Positions 8,685-16,687 of a DNA stretch of 32,500 nt are shown here, piece after piece. Each line of letters opens with the position of its first letter. Position 1 is the stretch's first letter. The DNA lies in NCBI GenBank assembly GCA_963575745.1, contig CAUYUJ010015938.1, positions 1 to 32,500 on the forward strand, in the 5' to 3' direction. The notes beneath the pieces were generated by a model. That model worked only from the letters and a program-made list of their open reading frames with translations, was not told the DNA's origin and did no database searches. This stretch comes from Prorocentrum cordatum (taxonomy: Eukaryota > Sar > Dinophyceae > Prorocentrales > Prorocentraceae). The translations under genes and the position numbers were made by a program.

Positions 8685-9587
8685 CTAGCTTCGCGCGGCG
8701 GCGCACGAAGGGCTGCCCGTTCGACCGCGACTGCATGCGAAATTCAAGGTATGCGTGTGCATTGCCTCGAGAGGGGTGAAAGGCGGAACCGTCGGATTCG
8801 GCGCCCAGGGCGCCGCCGTCTCGATCTCGGCCTGACCCGTCTCCACAATCGCCGCGTTCACGAACTCCTGCTCTTCGATGGACTCGCGCTCCACGCTCTC
8901 CTCGAGCCTGGCACCCCCAGACGATGAAATGGGCAGCGACCTCTCGGCCGCCTCCTCGTACCGTGGCACAGAAGTCCCCGCAACGGCGCAGGCGGGTTCC
9001 TCGGCCGCGTCCACAAGGTGGGGAAACAAGGAGAAAATCGTGGCTCCGCACGTGCACACCGCTGGCAGCAGCGGCGCCTCGCCGTCCTCGCTTGGCAGGC
9101 TGGGCTCCCAACTAGCGGCCCGCGGCGTGTGCATCAGGATGTGCGGGACTGGAGCCGACAGGTCTGCACCTGAGGGCCTCCGAGATGGGGATCGCCTCCT
9201 CTCCTCCAGCCTGGCCCCGCGCTGCGTCCGACGCAGCTGGGCAGCCGAGGCGTGCTCTACATTGATGTCCTCCGCGTCGGAGTATAGCGCGACGCTCCTG
9301 TGGAGCACGTCGAGCACTTCGGCTCTTCGCCGCAGACGAGTCAAAACAGCAGGAACTACCGCTCGAAATCGCGACCCCACTTCCGAGCTCCCCACGATGA
9401 TAGACACCGCCCCCTCTGCCAATCGCACCCGCTCGGCGAGCTGGTCCACTTGACCGGAGAGGGGTTGAACGAGATGATCAGCGGAATGACGAGCCTTCGA
9501 TCTTCGTGCTGCGCGTGATGAAGGAAGAGCGTCACAAGCAGCCACCTCCACGACAGAGACTTCCCAGCCGCTGCCACCGCGAGACAC
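8685..9587 (-). CDS. Long intronless open frame, possible retrogene, unknown protein
   Basis: The 300-codon open frame includes stretches with good protein character: VDQLAERVRLAEGAVSIIVG, VVPAVLTRLRRRAEVLDVLH, and a Glu-rich part ESVERESIEEQEFVNAAIVE. No ATG lies near its 5' end, so the start is uncertain. A second frame over 9577-9356 (WRWLLVTLFLHHAQHEDRRL...) is also open, and a third over 8425-8730 (PFVRRRAKLDEASRRPRWEA...) could be a continuation after a frame change. A spliced-leader-like sequence sits just upstream at 9656-9636, which would suit a retroposed cDNA. No domain recognised. The long frame in GC-rich DNA is suggestive, not proof. Confidence 0.4.
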   Translation of the reverse strand: MSRGGSGWEVSVVEVAACDALPSSRAARRSKARHSADHLVQPLSGQVDQLAERVRLAEGAVSIIVGSSEVGSRFRAVVPAVLTRLRRRAEVLDVLHRSVALYSDAEDINVEHASAAQLRRTQRGARLEERRRSPSRRPSGADLSAPVPHILMHTPRAASWEPSLPSEDGEAPLLPAVCTCGATIFSLFPHLVDAAEEPACAVAGTSVPRYEEAAERSLPISSSGGARLEESVERESIEEQEFVNAAIVETGQAEIETAAPWAPNPTVPPFTPLEAMHTHTLNFACSRGRTGSPSCAAARS

Positions 9588-9635
9588 GTTGCCCAGCGAG
9601 CTTGAGCAATGGGGCTGTCATCACCTGGTGGATGG

Positions 9636-9656
9636 CATGAGCCAACATGGCCACGG
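9636..9656 (-). other. Dinoflagellate spliced-leader-like sequence (possible relic)
   Basis: On the minus strand, CCGTGGCCATGTTGGCTCA plus TG matches 18 of the last 21 bases of the conserved dinoflagellate spliced leader. A second shorter match (CCATTGCTCAAG, 9612-9601) resembles its 3' part with a 3-base deletion. Relic leaders embedded in the genome are a known mark of retroposed mRNAs in dinoflagellates. The same bases could also be ordinary exon sequence. Confidence 0.4.
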
Positions 9657-9690
9657 AGGAGGAGGAGGCGGAAGAGGCGGAGGATGAGGA

Positions 9691-10002
9691 GAGGAGGCCT
9701 GCGTTAGCGGACAGAGGTTAGGAGGAGGAGGAGGAGGAGCAGGAGGAGGAGCAGGAGCAGGAGGAGGAGGAGGAGGAGGAGGAGGAGGAGGAGGAGTGAG
9801 GAGGATGAGAGGAGGGCAGGAGGCGGTGGGGAAAGGAGGGGGAGGAGAAGGAGGAGGAGGAGCAGGAGGAGGAGGAGGAGGAGGAGGAGGACAGGAGGCG
9901 GGGGTATGGAAAAAGGGAGGAGAAGGAGGATGAGGAGGAGAGGGGAGGGAAGGGAGGAAGAGAATAGGAGGAGGAGGAGGAAGGTAGGATGAGGAGGCCT
10001 GC
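9691..10002. mobile_element. Purine-rich insert flanked by 12-bp direct repeats
   Basis: GAGGAGGCCTGC occurs at 9691-9702 and again at 9991-10002, exactly 300 bp apart. Between them is (GGA)n-rich sequence. On the minus strand the insert would end with CCTCTGTCCGCTAACGCAG, nearly the same 3' end as the intron before exon 6961-6802 (CCTCTGCCCGCTAAC). This suggests a repeated intron family with a branch point and an expanded pyrimidine tract. AGGCCT in the flank is also the target duplication of the element at 14606-14786. Confidence 0.6.
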
Positions 10003-10012
10003 CCCCTCTCAC

Positions 10013-10126
10013 CTCCCCCCTCAGCGCACCGCCGATCCTCCTCGGGGTGTAGAAATACTCGTCCGGGTCGAGCCGCGGGGCCACCCACCGGCTCCGGCCC
10101 CGGTGCCGGAAGAGGCAGTGGATCTC
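10013..10126 (-). CDS. Coding exon, unknown protein
   Basis: Exactly 38 codons between cccctcacag (AG at 10128-10127) and GGGGAG|GTGAGAGG (GT at 10012-10011). The frame is strongly GC3-biased and reads EIHCLFRHRGRSRWVAPRLD followed by PDEYFYTPRRIGGALRGE. Introns on both sides are trinucleotide tracts (GGA upstream on the minus strand, TCC downstream). The acidic/aromatic DPDEYFY patch is distinctive, but I recognise no family. Confidence 0.65.
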
Positions 10127-10137
10127 CTGTGAGGGGC

Positions 10138-10397
10138 TCCCTCCTCCTCCTCCTCCTCCTCCTCCTCCTCTCCACTCTCCTACTCCTCTGCCTCCTCCTC
10201 CTCCTCCTCCTCCTCCTCCTCCTCCTCCTCCTCCTCCTCCACTCCTCCTCCTCCTCCCTCCTCCTCCCCTCCTCCTCTCCTCCTCCCCCCCTCCTCATTC
10301 TCCTCCTCCTCCTCCTCCCTCCTCCTCCTCCTCTGCCTCCTCCTCCTCCTCCTCCTCCTCCTCCTCCTCCTCCTCCTGCCTCCTCCTCCTCCTCTGC
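10138..10397. repeat. TCC microsatellite array
   Basis: About 260 bp of (TCC)n with CTC, CCC and CTG interruptions. It mirrors the GGA tract at 9718-9980, so the exon at 10126-10013 sits between arms that could pair. Confidence 0.95.
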
Positions 10398-10639
10398 CTG
10401 TCCTCTGTGTCCTCTGTGTCCTAAAAACGGTGTGTCTCATGAAACACTACCGCACCTACATCACGCAGGAACTCTCCCAGGAGCGGCCGGGACCTCCACC
10501 CAGGACGGAAAAACCCCAGGGTTCCGCGGCTTAAACACGTTAAACACGGATCCACGAGGCCGAAAATTTGGGCACAGCAGTTTAACCTGTTCAAACATAT
10601 CAAACATTGGCCAACCGCTGACGCCGATTAACGGGAAGG

Positions 10640-10787
10640 GAAGGCCCCAGTAGACATCAGACTGAGGCTCTCGCCCTGCACGGAGCTTATCCAACGCCTT
10701 CCTGGCAAGACGATTCGCTGGCTTACACTCGTCGCGCAACAAATGCGTCTGCCGTCGGGCGTACGCCCCGCAGACGTTACAGAACAC
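10640..10787 (-). CDS. Exon-like segment with CxxC zinc-knuckle-type motif
   Basis: The minus-strand frame reads VFCNVCGAYARRQTHLLRDE, then CKPANRLARKALDKLRAGRE. The pattern CxxCGAYA, a run of about 11 residues, Cys, then LxKLRxGxxP-like resembles a short zinc-binding-type motif that I recall in many dinoflagellate predicted proteins, often in retroelement-like contexts. That association is from memory and uncertain. No acceptor gives a phase that fits exon 11284-11131, so this may be a separate or degraded element. Downstream to 10420 no clear exon is seen. Confidence 0.4.
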
Positions 10788-10813
10788 GATGCCTCCTCCT
10801 CCTCCTCCTCATC

Positions 10814-11130
10814 CTGCAACGTCGGATGGGGACCAGCTACCCGGCGATGCAGCGCCGATGGATCGGGGACAGGCCCCCGACAGCGAAACCGCACGCTCCT
10901 GGGGGGTAGGATTATCGGGCCCCTATTCGGAGCACGCGAACATGGATTGAGGATCCGTAGATCTGTGCCGCCTAATTTGGCGCTGGAGCGCCCCAGTTTC
11001 GTAGCGAAACAGGACCCGTCGCTGAGCCACGCGCCTTCAACATGTCGCTCGTCCTCGACCCATCGGCGATTAATGGGCAATTGGGTGTAGGAGCTCCCCC
11101 GCCCCGGAGCCGATCCCCCCTTAGCGTTGC
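10814..11130 (-). mobile_element. Introner-like intron, family G, copy 1 (GC-AG)
   Basis: On the minus strand it starts GCAACGCTAAGGGGGG right after exon 11284-11131 and reaches a cag at 10816-10814. It is homologous to 15177-14804: same 5' end, same internal GCCCATTAATCGCCGATGGG (variant GCCCATTCATCGCCGATGGG), and a similar CCGATC..TCGG 3' region. Two introns at different sites sharing both ends indicate a mobile intron family. Confidence 0.7.
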
Positions 11131-11284
11131 CACGGATCCTGGAACCCGAGGCTGCACCCAGCGGTGGGGTCGTGGATGGCGGCGGCCTCCGCGCCGGCGA
11201 GCCGCTCGCCGAGGTGCGTGCGGACAAAGCGCGGGAAGTAGCGGAGCCGGCCCGTGTGCTCCCAGCGCCTGAACGCGTCCTCTC
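11131..11284 (-). CDS. Coding exon, unknown protein
   Basis: 154 nt between gcgggctccag (AG at 11286-11285) and GATCCGTG|GCAACGCT. The frame is GC3-rich and convincing: EDAFRRWEHTGRLRYFPRFV, then RTHLGERLAGAEAAAIHDPT, then AGCSLGFQDPW. Read through, it would stop four codons into the family-G intron (QR then TAA), as exon 15408-15178 also would. That supports a GC donor at 11130-11129. Function unknown; the basic/aromatic FRRWEHTGRLRYFPRF segment is the most recognisable feature for a search. Confidence 0.65.
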
Positions 11285-11358
11285 CTGGAGCCCGCTGTTT
11301 TTCCCAACCCTCCTGTGTGCGGGGTCCTCGTTTTAAATTCGCAGTGCCGCGCGTCTCA

Positions 11359-12300
11359 CTCCTCCTCCTCCTCCTCCTGCTCATCCTCTCCTGTTCTTCT
11401 TATAATTTTATTGTTATTATTCTTATTAGTATTCTTCTTCATCATCATCATGACCGGCATCCGCAAAATTCTCATCGTCGTCATCCTCATCCTCAACCTC
11501 ATCATCATCCTCATTCTCATCCACATCCACATCCTCATCCTCTTCCTCATCATCATCAACATTACCATTTTCATCTTCTTCATCATCATCGTCATCATCA
11601 CCAATGCCAACACCATTACCATCACCATTACCGTCATCGTCTCCATCATATGCCTCAATATCATCAGCAACAGTATCAGTATAAGTATCAGCAGCAGCAG
11701 CATCACTATCACCATCACACTCACCATCACCATCACCATCACCATCACCATCATCATCATCAGCAGCATCATCATCATCATCATCATCATCACCATCGTT
11801 ATTTCTTGTTGCGTCAGTAATAGTATTATTCGTCATCGTCTTCATTATCATAAGCATCGTCATCATCGTAGTCATCACCATCAACACGATCATCATCATC
11901 ATAATTATCATCATCATCATCATCATGACCATCACCATTATTTCCTCATCCTCGTCCGCATCCTCATCAACATCCTCATCACCATCCCCATGTTCATCGT
12001 CATCAGCATCACCATCAGCATCATCATCATCATGAGCACCATCTCATCAGCAGCAGCATCATCATTATCATCAGCATCATCATTATTTTTATCATCATGA
12101 TCATCAGCAGCATCAGCAGCAGCATCAGTATCATTATCACCGTCGTCATCATCATCATCATCATCAGCAGCATCATCATCATCATGTGCATCAACACCTT
12201 GATCTTTCATCTTCAGCATCGTCGTCGTCATCTTCGTCGTCATTGTTAACATGACCATCGTCATACTCGTTACCACCATCACCATTCTCATCACCGCCAA
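11359..12300. repeat. CAT/ATC trinucleotide array, about 0.9 kb
   Basis: It begins with TCC and TTA/TTC runs, then about 850 bp of ATC/CAT units with CAC, CAG and CGT variants. All frames are open for long distances (poly-His, poly-Ile/Ser or poly-Asp/Met depending on frame and strand). I attribute this to repeat composition, not coding. Confidence 0.95.
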
Positions 12301-12324
12301 CGCCCTCACACGTGTCGTCTCCCC

Positions 12325-13735
12325 TAGGGAACTCCAACGACGGCTGTTGTGTCTCCGTCCGCAGGCCGTTTCGGGTCCACTTCGGCACACCTGTCACACG
12401 TTGCTGCCCCATAAAAGGAACTCCACCGAAAACTCCAATGCCTCTGTCCGCATGCCGTCTCTTATCCAGTTCGGCACACCTCGCAAACGTTGCGCTGCCC
12501 CATATGGAGCTCCACCGAAAGCTCCAATGGCTCCGTCAGCTTGTCGTGTCAGGCCCATTTCGGCACACCTCTCGCACGCTTCGCTGTCCCACGGGGAGCT
12601 CTACCGAAAGCTCCAATGGCTCGTCCGCATGCCGTCTCGGGTCCACCTCGGCACACCCGTCACACGCTTCGTGGCTCCATTTGGAGCCTCGACAATGGCC
12701 CCAATGATGACGTCTGTCCGCATGCCGTCTTGTGTCCACTTCGGCACGTCCATCACACGTTTCGCTGTTCAATCGGGAGCTCCACCGAAAGCCTAAATGG
12801 TTTTGTCAAGATGCCGTCTCGGGTCCACTCACACGCATCGCTGCTTTATAGGGAACTCCACCGAAAGCACTAATGGCTCCGTCCGCATGCCATCTCGGGT
12901 ATGTCCCGGCACGCCACTCGCATGTTTCGCTGCCCCATGGGGAGCTCCACCGAAAGCTCCAATGGCTCCGTCCGCATGCCGTCTCGGGTCACTTCGGCAC
13001 GCCCGTCACAAATTTCGTCGCCCACTATGGAACCCCACCGAAAACTCCAATGCCTCCGTCTGCATGCCGTCTCGGTCCACTTAGCATGCCGTGTCAGAGG
13101 TCCATTTCGGCACACCTCTCACACGTTGCGCTGTCCTATGGGGAGCTCCACCGAAAGCCCAATGGCTCCGTCCGCATGCTGTCTTGGGTCTACTTCGACA
13201 CAACCGTCACACGTTTCGCTGCCCCGTGCCCCCAGCGGCGCCGTCCGCATGTCGTCTTGTGTCCACTTCGGCACACCCGTCACACGCGTCGTGGCTCCAC
13301 AATGAGCCCCGGAAGCTCCGTCCGCATGCCGTCTCGGGTCCACTTCAGCACACCCCTCGCACGCTTCGCTGCCCCATGGGGAGCTCAACTGAAGGCCCCA
13401 GTGGCTGCGTCCGCCTGGTGACATGCCCCATTTCGGCACACTCATCACACGCTTCGTGACCCCATAGGGGCCCCTAAAAGCCCCAGTGGCTGCGTCCGCC
13501 TGGTGATCCGCCCCACCTCGGCGCACACATCACACGTTTCGCTGCTTCATAGGCAGCTCCACCGAAGGCCCCAGTGTCTGCGTCCGCATGGTGACCTGTC
13601 ACATTTCGGCGGACCCACCCACACGTTTCGTGGCCCAGTAGGGGGGCTCCCCTGAAAGCCCCAGTGGCTGCGTCCGCATAATGACCCGTGACCCGCCCCA
13701 TTTCGGAGCACCCCTCGCGCGCTGCGTGCCACCCC
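12325..13735. repeat. 89-bp tandem satellite, about 16 copies
   Basis: The unit is about 89 bp (for example CTCCACCG starts at 12421 and 12510, and its variant at 12599). Typical words are GAGCTCCACCGAAAGCTCC, CCGTCCGCATGCCGTCTCGG and CACTTCGGCACACC. Copies are diverged, some shortened. The sequence is open in several frames because of its composition, but I see no gene. Confidence 0.9.
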
Positions 13736-14521
13736 CATTTGCAATTTGGAGAGTGTGTGCATGAAGGGATGACTTTCAGCGCGGTTTGAAATTATTCGGC
13801 GAAGAATTCAGGGGCACCGCAAATCCCTCAATGTGTTCTCATGTATTGAATTGTGTTCTTGATTGTCGCCGCGTGGTCAGAAAGGGTTGGGCTTTTCGCG
13901 AACACATTACTGATTCGCAATAGCGCCCGTGACTGGCCCCGCATCCCCCCCTTCCCCCCTGGGCACGCCACGATTCACGTCAGCGCCGTCTGGGTACTAG
14001 CCATTCCTGATCATTCCCAGAAGACGCCAGCGCGAATCGTGACGTAACAGGCGCCCTCCCCCCTCAGGCATGTCTGTTACCGAGAGGGGATTAACCAAAA
14101 AACGGTCTCCTGAACTCGTCCTCTCCTGATCGGGTGTCGCCAGAAAGGAGAAAGGTGCCCCTGCGGCCCAAAAGCCCAAATCTCCGACGATATACTCTTT
14201 TCTCACTCCGGGCGTTTCTGCTCGATTCCGGCCCCTTTGGGCCCGCCCTCGGGGCACCGGACCATTCGAAACGGACCAGGTGCGACAGAATGGCCCCGGG
14301 GAGGGGATCGGGGCCTCTGGGACCGCGCACTCAACACAAACCATATCGTTGGATGTCAGGGGAAGTGCCCACAGGATTTGGAGTGAGGCCCAGGTGCCCT
14401 CCAGAGCACTCCCTGCGAGGTCCAGAGGGCCTCCCAAAGGGGGCTCCCGAGCAGCGGGAGGGACTTGGGGGCACCCTGGGCCTCAGGGGAACACCCTCGG
14501 CAGCAGCCGCCGATCCTGTGC
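13736..14521. other. No supported gene
   Basis: One minus-strand frame at about 14210-14055 (KEYIVGDLGFWAAGAPFSFL) looks protein-like, but its codons are not GC3-biased and no splice signals bound it. Otherwise nothing was recognised. Confidence 0.35.
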
Positions 14522-14605
14522 CATCCGCGTCGTAGAGGTCCACCTGGAAGCCGATCTTCAAATGGTGCTCCACGGAATCGGCGACCGCGCGGCTGCCGTG
14601 TAGGC
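14522..14605 (-). CDS. Coding exon, unknown protein (3' part of an exon split by an insertion)
   Basis: The acceptor is ttcttgttccccccag (AG at 14607-14606). The frame is GLHGSRAVADSVEHHLKIGF followed by QVDLYDADG, with a possible GC donor at GATG|GCACAGG. It continues in phase from the 17-nt piece 14803-14787 and exon 15408-15178, reading ...EPLHGLQ-GSSTYRG-LHGSRAV... Family unknown. Confidence 0.65.
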
Positions 14606-14786
14606 CTGGGGGGAACAAGAAGAACCGGCACAAACATGCCGCACCTTTTCGGAGATCCGCGCGAATTCCTAGGATCGGTGCGGGACCCCCCTCACTGGCA
14701 CGCCGACCCAAGCCCAGCGCCGACGAGAGACATCCGCGCGGAACTCCGAAAGTTGATGTTTATCGAACTTGTTCTTCGTCGAAGGC
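14606..14786 (-). mobile_element. Hairpin element, family H, copy 2, acting as an intron
   Basis: The arms pair as in copy 1 (CGGAGATCCGCGCGAATTCC against the complement of GACATCCGCGCGGAACTCCG). It is flanked by AGGCCT on both sides (14602-14607 and 14783-14788). On the minus strand the duplicated target gives AG|GCCT...CCAG|GCCT, so a GC-AG intron of 181 nt (14786-14606) would restore the reading frame exactly. This is the expected structure of an introner insertion. Confidence 0.8.
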
Positions 14787-14803
14787 CTCGGTAGGTGGAC
14801 GAG
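14787..14803 (-). CDS. 17-nt microexon
   Basis: CTCGTCCACCTACCGAG between ttccccccccgag (AG at 14805-14804) and the GC donor at 14786. It carries one base to finish the codon left by exon 15408-15178 and leaves one base for exon 14605-14522, giving ...G-SSTYR-G... The small size is explained if the hairpin element recently split a longer exon. Confidence 0.5.
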
Positions 14804-15177
14804 CTCGGGGGGGGAAGTGCCGAACTGAAATCGGCGATACATCACCGACAGATCGGCGATAGGCCCCCGATCGCGAGTCCGCGCGTTCCTGGTGAGGTTG
14901 GCTATCGGGCGCCCATCGGCGATGAATGGGCGGTTGGGGGTCGATGTGTCCCCCCCCTGAGCCCTACCCCCCTCAACGTTGCCCCTGGTTTTCGGGTCAT
15001 AACTCGGCTCTCAGGCGGCCGTTCGGGACGATCCAGGCGGCCCCGGAATGCCCTCGGCAAGGCGCAGCTGCTGGAGGGCATTCCGAGGCTGGAACGCCGC
15101 CGAGAACCGATGAAAACATACGAAAACCTCAAAACTCGAAACCTGGGCGAGTGTTAATTATCCCCCCTTAGCGTTGC
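14804..15177 (-). mobile_element. Introner-like intron, family G, copy 2 (GC-AG)
   Basis: Starts GCAACGCTAAGGGGGG on the minus strand. A second internal copy of that 5' end (GCAACGTTGAGGGGGG) lies near 14990, so two elements may be nested or tandem. Contains a perfect 12-bp hairpin, CGGAATGCCCTC at 15044-15055 with 15074-15085. Its inner half is homologous to 10814-11130. Confidence 0.65.
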
Positions 15178-15408
15178 CCCTGAAGGCCGTGGAGCGGCTC
15201 GGTGCAGACCACCGCACCGCGGGCGCGGCCAGGGACGCCGCAGAGCTCGATGAGCAGGGGCTGGAGGAACGAGCCTTCCGCGGCCAGCAGGTCCACGGCG
15301 ACAACGGCGGGGTACTGCACGCTGCGCGGCAGCACGCAGGCCACCAGGTTGGACTTCATGGGCTTCATCCAGCCGAACCCCGACATCGGGGAGCAAGAAG
15401 GGTGCTCC
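15178..15408 (-). CDS. Coding exon, unknown protein
   Basis: 231 nt between gggtttgtggcag (AG at 15410-15409) and CTTCAGGG|GCAACGCT. Strong GC3 bias. It reads MKPMKSNLVACVLPRSVQYP, then AVVAVDLLAAEGSFLQPLLI, then ELCGVPGRARGAVVCTEPLH. It ends with two bases in hand, matching the microexon at 14803. The hydrophobic, regular pattern suggests a folded globular domain, but I do not recognise it. Confidence 0.7.
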
Positions 15409-15654
15409 CTGCCACAAACCCGTGAAAGCCGGGAGGGGAGAATAACCCCAAGATGCGTGAAGGATGTTGCAACATCCCCTCCCGTCCCAAGTCCCCTTCC
15501 CACACGCCCCTGCGATCATTCCGTTCCCCTGCGAGACCCCCCTCTGACAGACGAACACCCCATGGCCTACCCTGCAACGAGGAAGGGGAGCGGGGACAGG
15601 AGGGTGAGGGCGAGGGATCGTTTGGGGGAGGCCGCTGGGGGATGGAGAGAGACG

Positions 15655-15868
15655 GACGTGACCACTTCCTTGCCGAGGTGGCGATGAAAGAAGGACGCGA
15701 AGGAATGCCCGACTAATGCGAGGGCCTCCAAAACTTTCTGCCGCGCGCCGACCGAGGCGCTGGGCACCTGCGCGACCAGTCGCGAAAACACCCCCCGGTG
15801 GAGAGGGACGGCCACCCGGGGGCCCAGACCGCGGAGCGCGGCGTGGCGCACGCGAAGGAGACCCGGGA
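15655..15868 (-). CDS. Coding exon, unknown protein
   Basis: The acceptor is caccctctggcag (AG at 15870-15869). The frame reads GLLRVRHAALRGLGPRVAVP, LHRGVFSRLVAQVPSASVGA, RQKVLEALALVGHSFASFFH. The 3' limit is uncertain; GCAAGG after CACCTCG (about 15655) is one candidate donor. The Leu/Val/Arg-rich helical pattern could be an alpha-helical repeat. The acceptor region is duplicated on the other side of the MITE-like element at 15885-16038. Phase to exon 15408-15178 could not be fixed. Confidence 0.6.
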
Positions 15869-16090
15869 CTGCCAGAGGGTGGGGGTTCGTGTCCCACTGT
15901 ACGCAGAATTTAGACGAACAATCAAACATGCCCAGAAAGTACTCAAACCTACTCAAAGTATGCGCAAACATGTCGTCCCCGGACAAGTGTTTCACGAACT
16001 TCAGATGCTCCTCCTGTAGATGCACACGCTCGACTTAACGCGAAGCGCGACCTGGCGCCCACGAAGAAGACCCGGACTGCCAGAGGGCGG
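15840..16090. mobile_element. Diverged family-M element between duplicated splice-acceptor segments
   Basis: The core at about 15885-16038 has a right end CTCCTCCTGTAGATGCACACGCTCGACTTAA-like (compare copies at 478 and 4526) and a decayed left end with TGTCCCACTGTACG. The sequences GAAGGAGACCCGGGACTGCC (15855 on) and GAAGAAGACCCGGACTGCC (16064 on) are about 80% similar direct flanks of some 45 bp. Each contains a minus-strand ctctggcag acceptor. Confidence 0.5.
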
Positions 16091-16147
16091 GGCCAGGGTG
16101 GACGGCGGGTTCACGTCGCGAAGACATCGGCGATCGCGGCGAAGGCT

Positions 16148-16280
16148 CATGACACCGCGGATCCTTCAAACCTGGACGACCGCGGCTTTCCGATGGGCGC
16201 AGATCACTCGATAACGGCCGAATCCTAGACACCAGGGCGGCCTTCAATCCTTAGCGCACGCCCTAGCGTCGCCGCCGTGC
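16148..16280. repeat. Dispersed repeat family D3, copy 2
   Basis: Homologous to about 5968-6110 on the same strand (TGACACCGCGGATCCTTCAA; GGGCGGCCTTCAATCCTTAG). Confidence 0.6.
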
Positions 16281-16336
16281 GAACGCGACGAGAAATTGCT
16301 GCACGCTTCTTCAAAGGAACAGACAACGGCATAAAC

Positions 16337-16440
16337 ATAATTTCTCGGAGGTCCGCGCAGATTTCTTAGATCTGCGCTGGACCCCTTCCACTGGGGCGCG
16401 GAGCGCGCCATGGGCAACGCCGCCAGGGGGACCCTGGCGC
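16337..16440. mobile_element. Partial family-H hairpin element
   Basis: Left arm only: CATAATTTCTCGGAGGTCCG... and AGATCTGCGCTGGACCCC, as in the copy at 1993-2203. The right part is replaced by GGCGCGGAGCGCGCC and unrelated sequence. Confidence 0.65.
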
Positions 16441-16602
16441 CGAAACGTATGTCCATGAGTCGCTTATTGTCTTCTTTTCCTCGAAGCCTGCCGCACTCTT
16501 TTTCGATGGTCCTCAGACGGTGTGTTAGCGCCAACGTGTGCTTGTCCACCAAAGCCCTTCGATACGGCCGGCGCAGGCGACGCATCGAAGGGCCGACGCA
16601 CG
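16433..16602 (-). CDS. Possible exon, low support
   Basis: After ccatacgcgcag (AG at 16604-16603) the frame reads RALVDKHTLALTHRLRTIEK, then ECGRLRGKEDNKRLMDIRFG. It looks protein-like, with a charged helix, but its codons are less GC3-biased than the clear exons. Its phase (one base needed) does not fit exon 17007-16849, which ends in phase 0. It could be a remnant of a mobile element. Confidence 0.25.
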
Positions 16603-16687
16603 CTGCGCGTATGGAGCCGAACGGAGTAACGCACACATTCCCGCGTCCTGAAGATTCAGGGGGACGTAAGACCTGGGTACAGGGGAC

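Noticed and set aside
11359-12390. Poly-His, poly-Ile and poly-Asp/Met frames
   Set aside because: Direct products of the CAT/ATC array in different frames.
14055-14210. Minus-strand frame KEYIVGDLGFWAAGAPFSFL as an exon
   Set aside because: No GC3 bias, an alternative frame is equally open, and no acceptor or donor fits.
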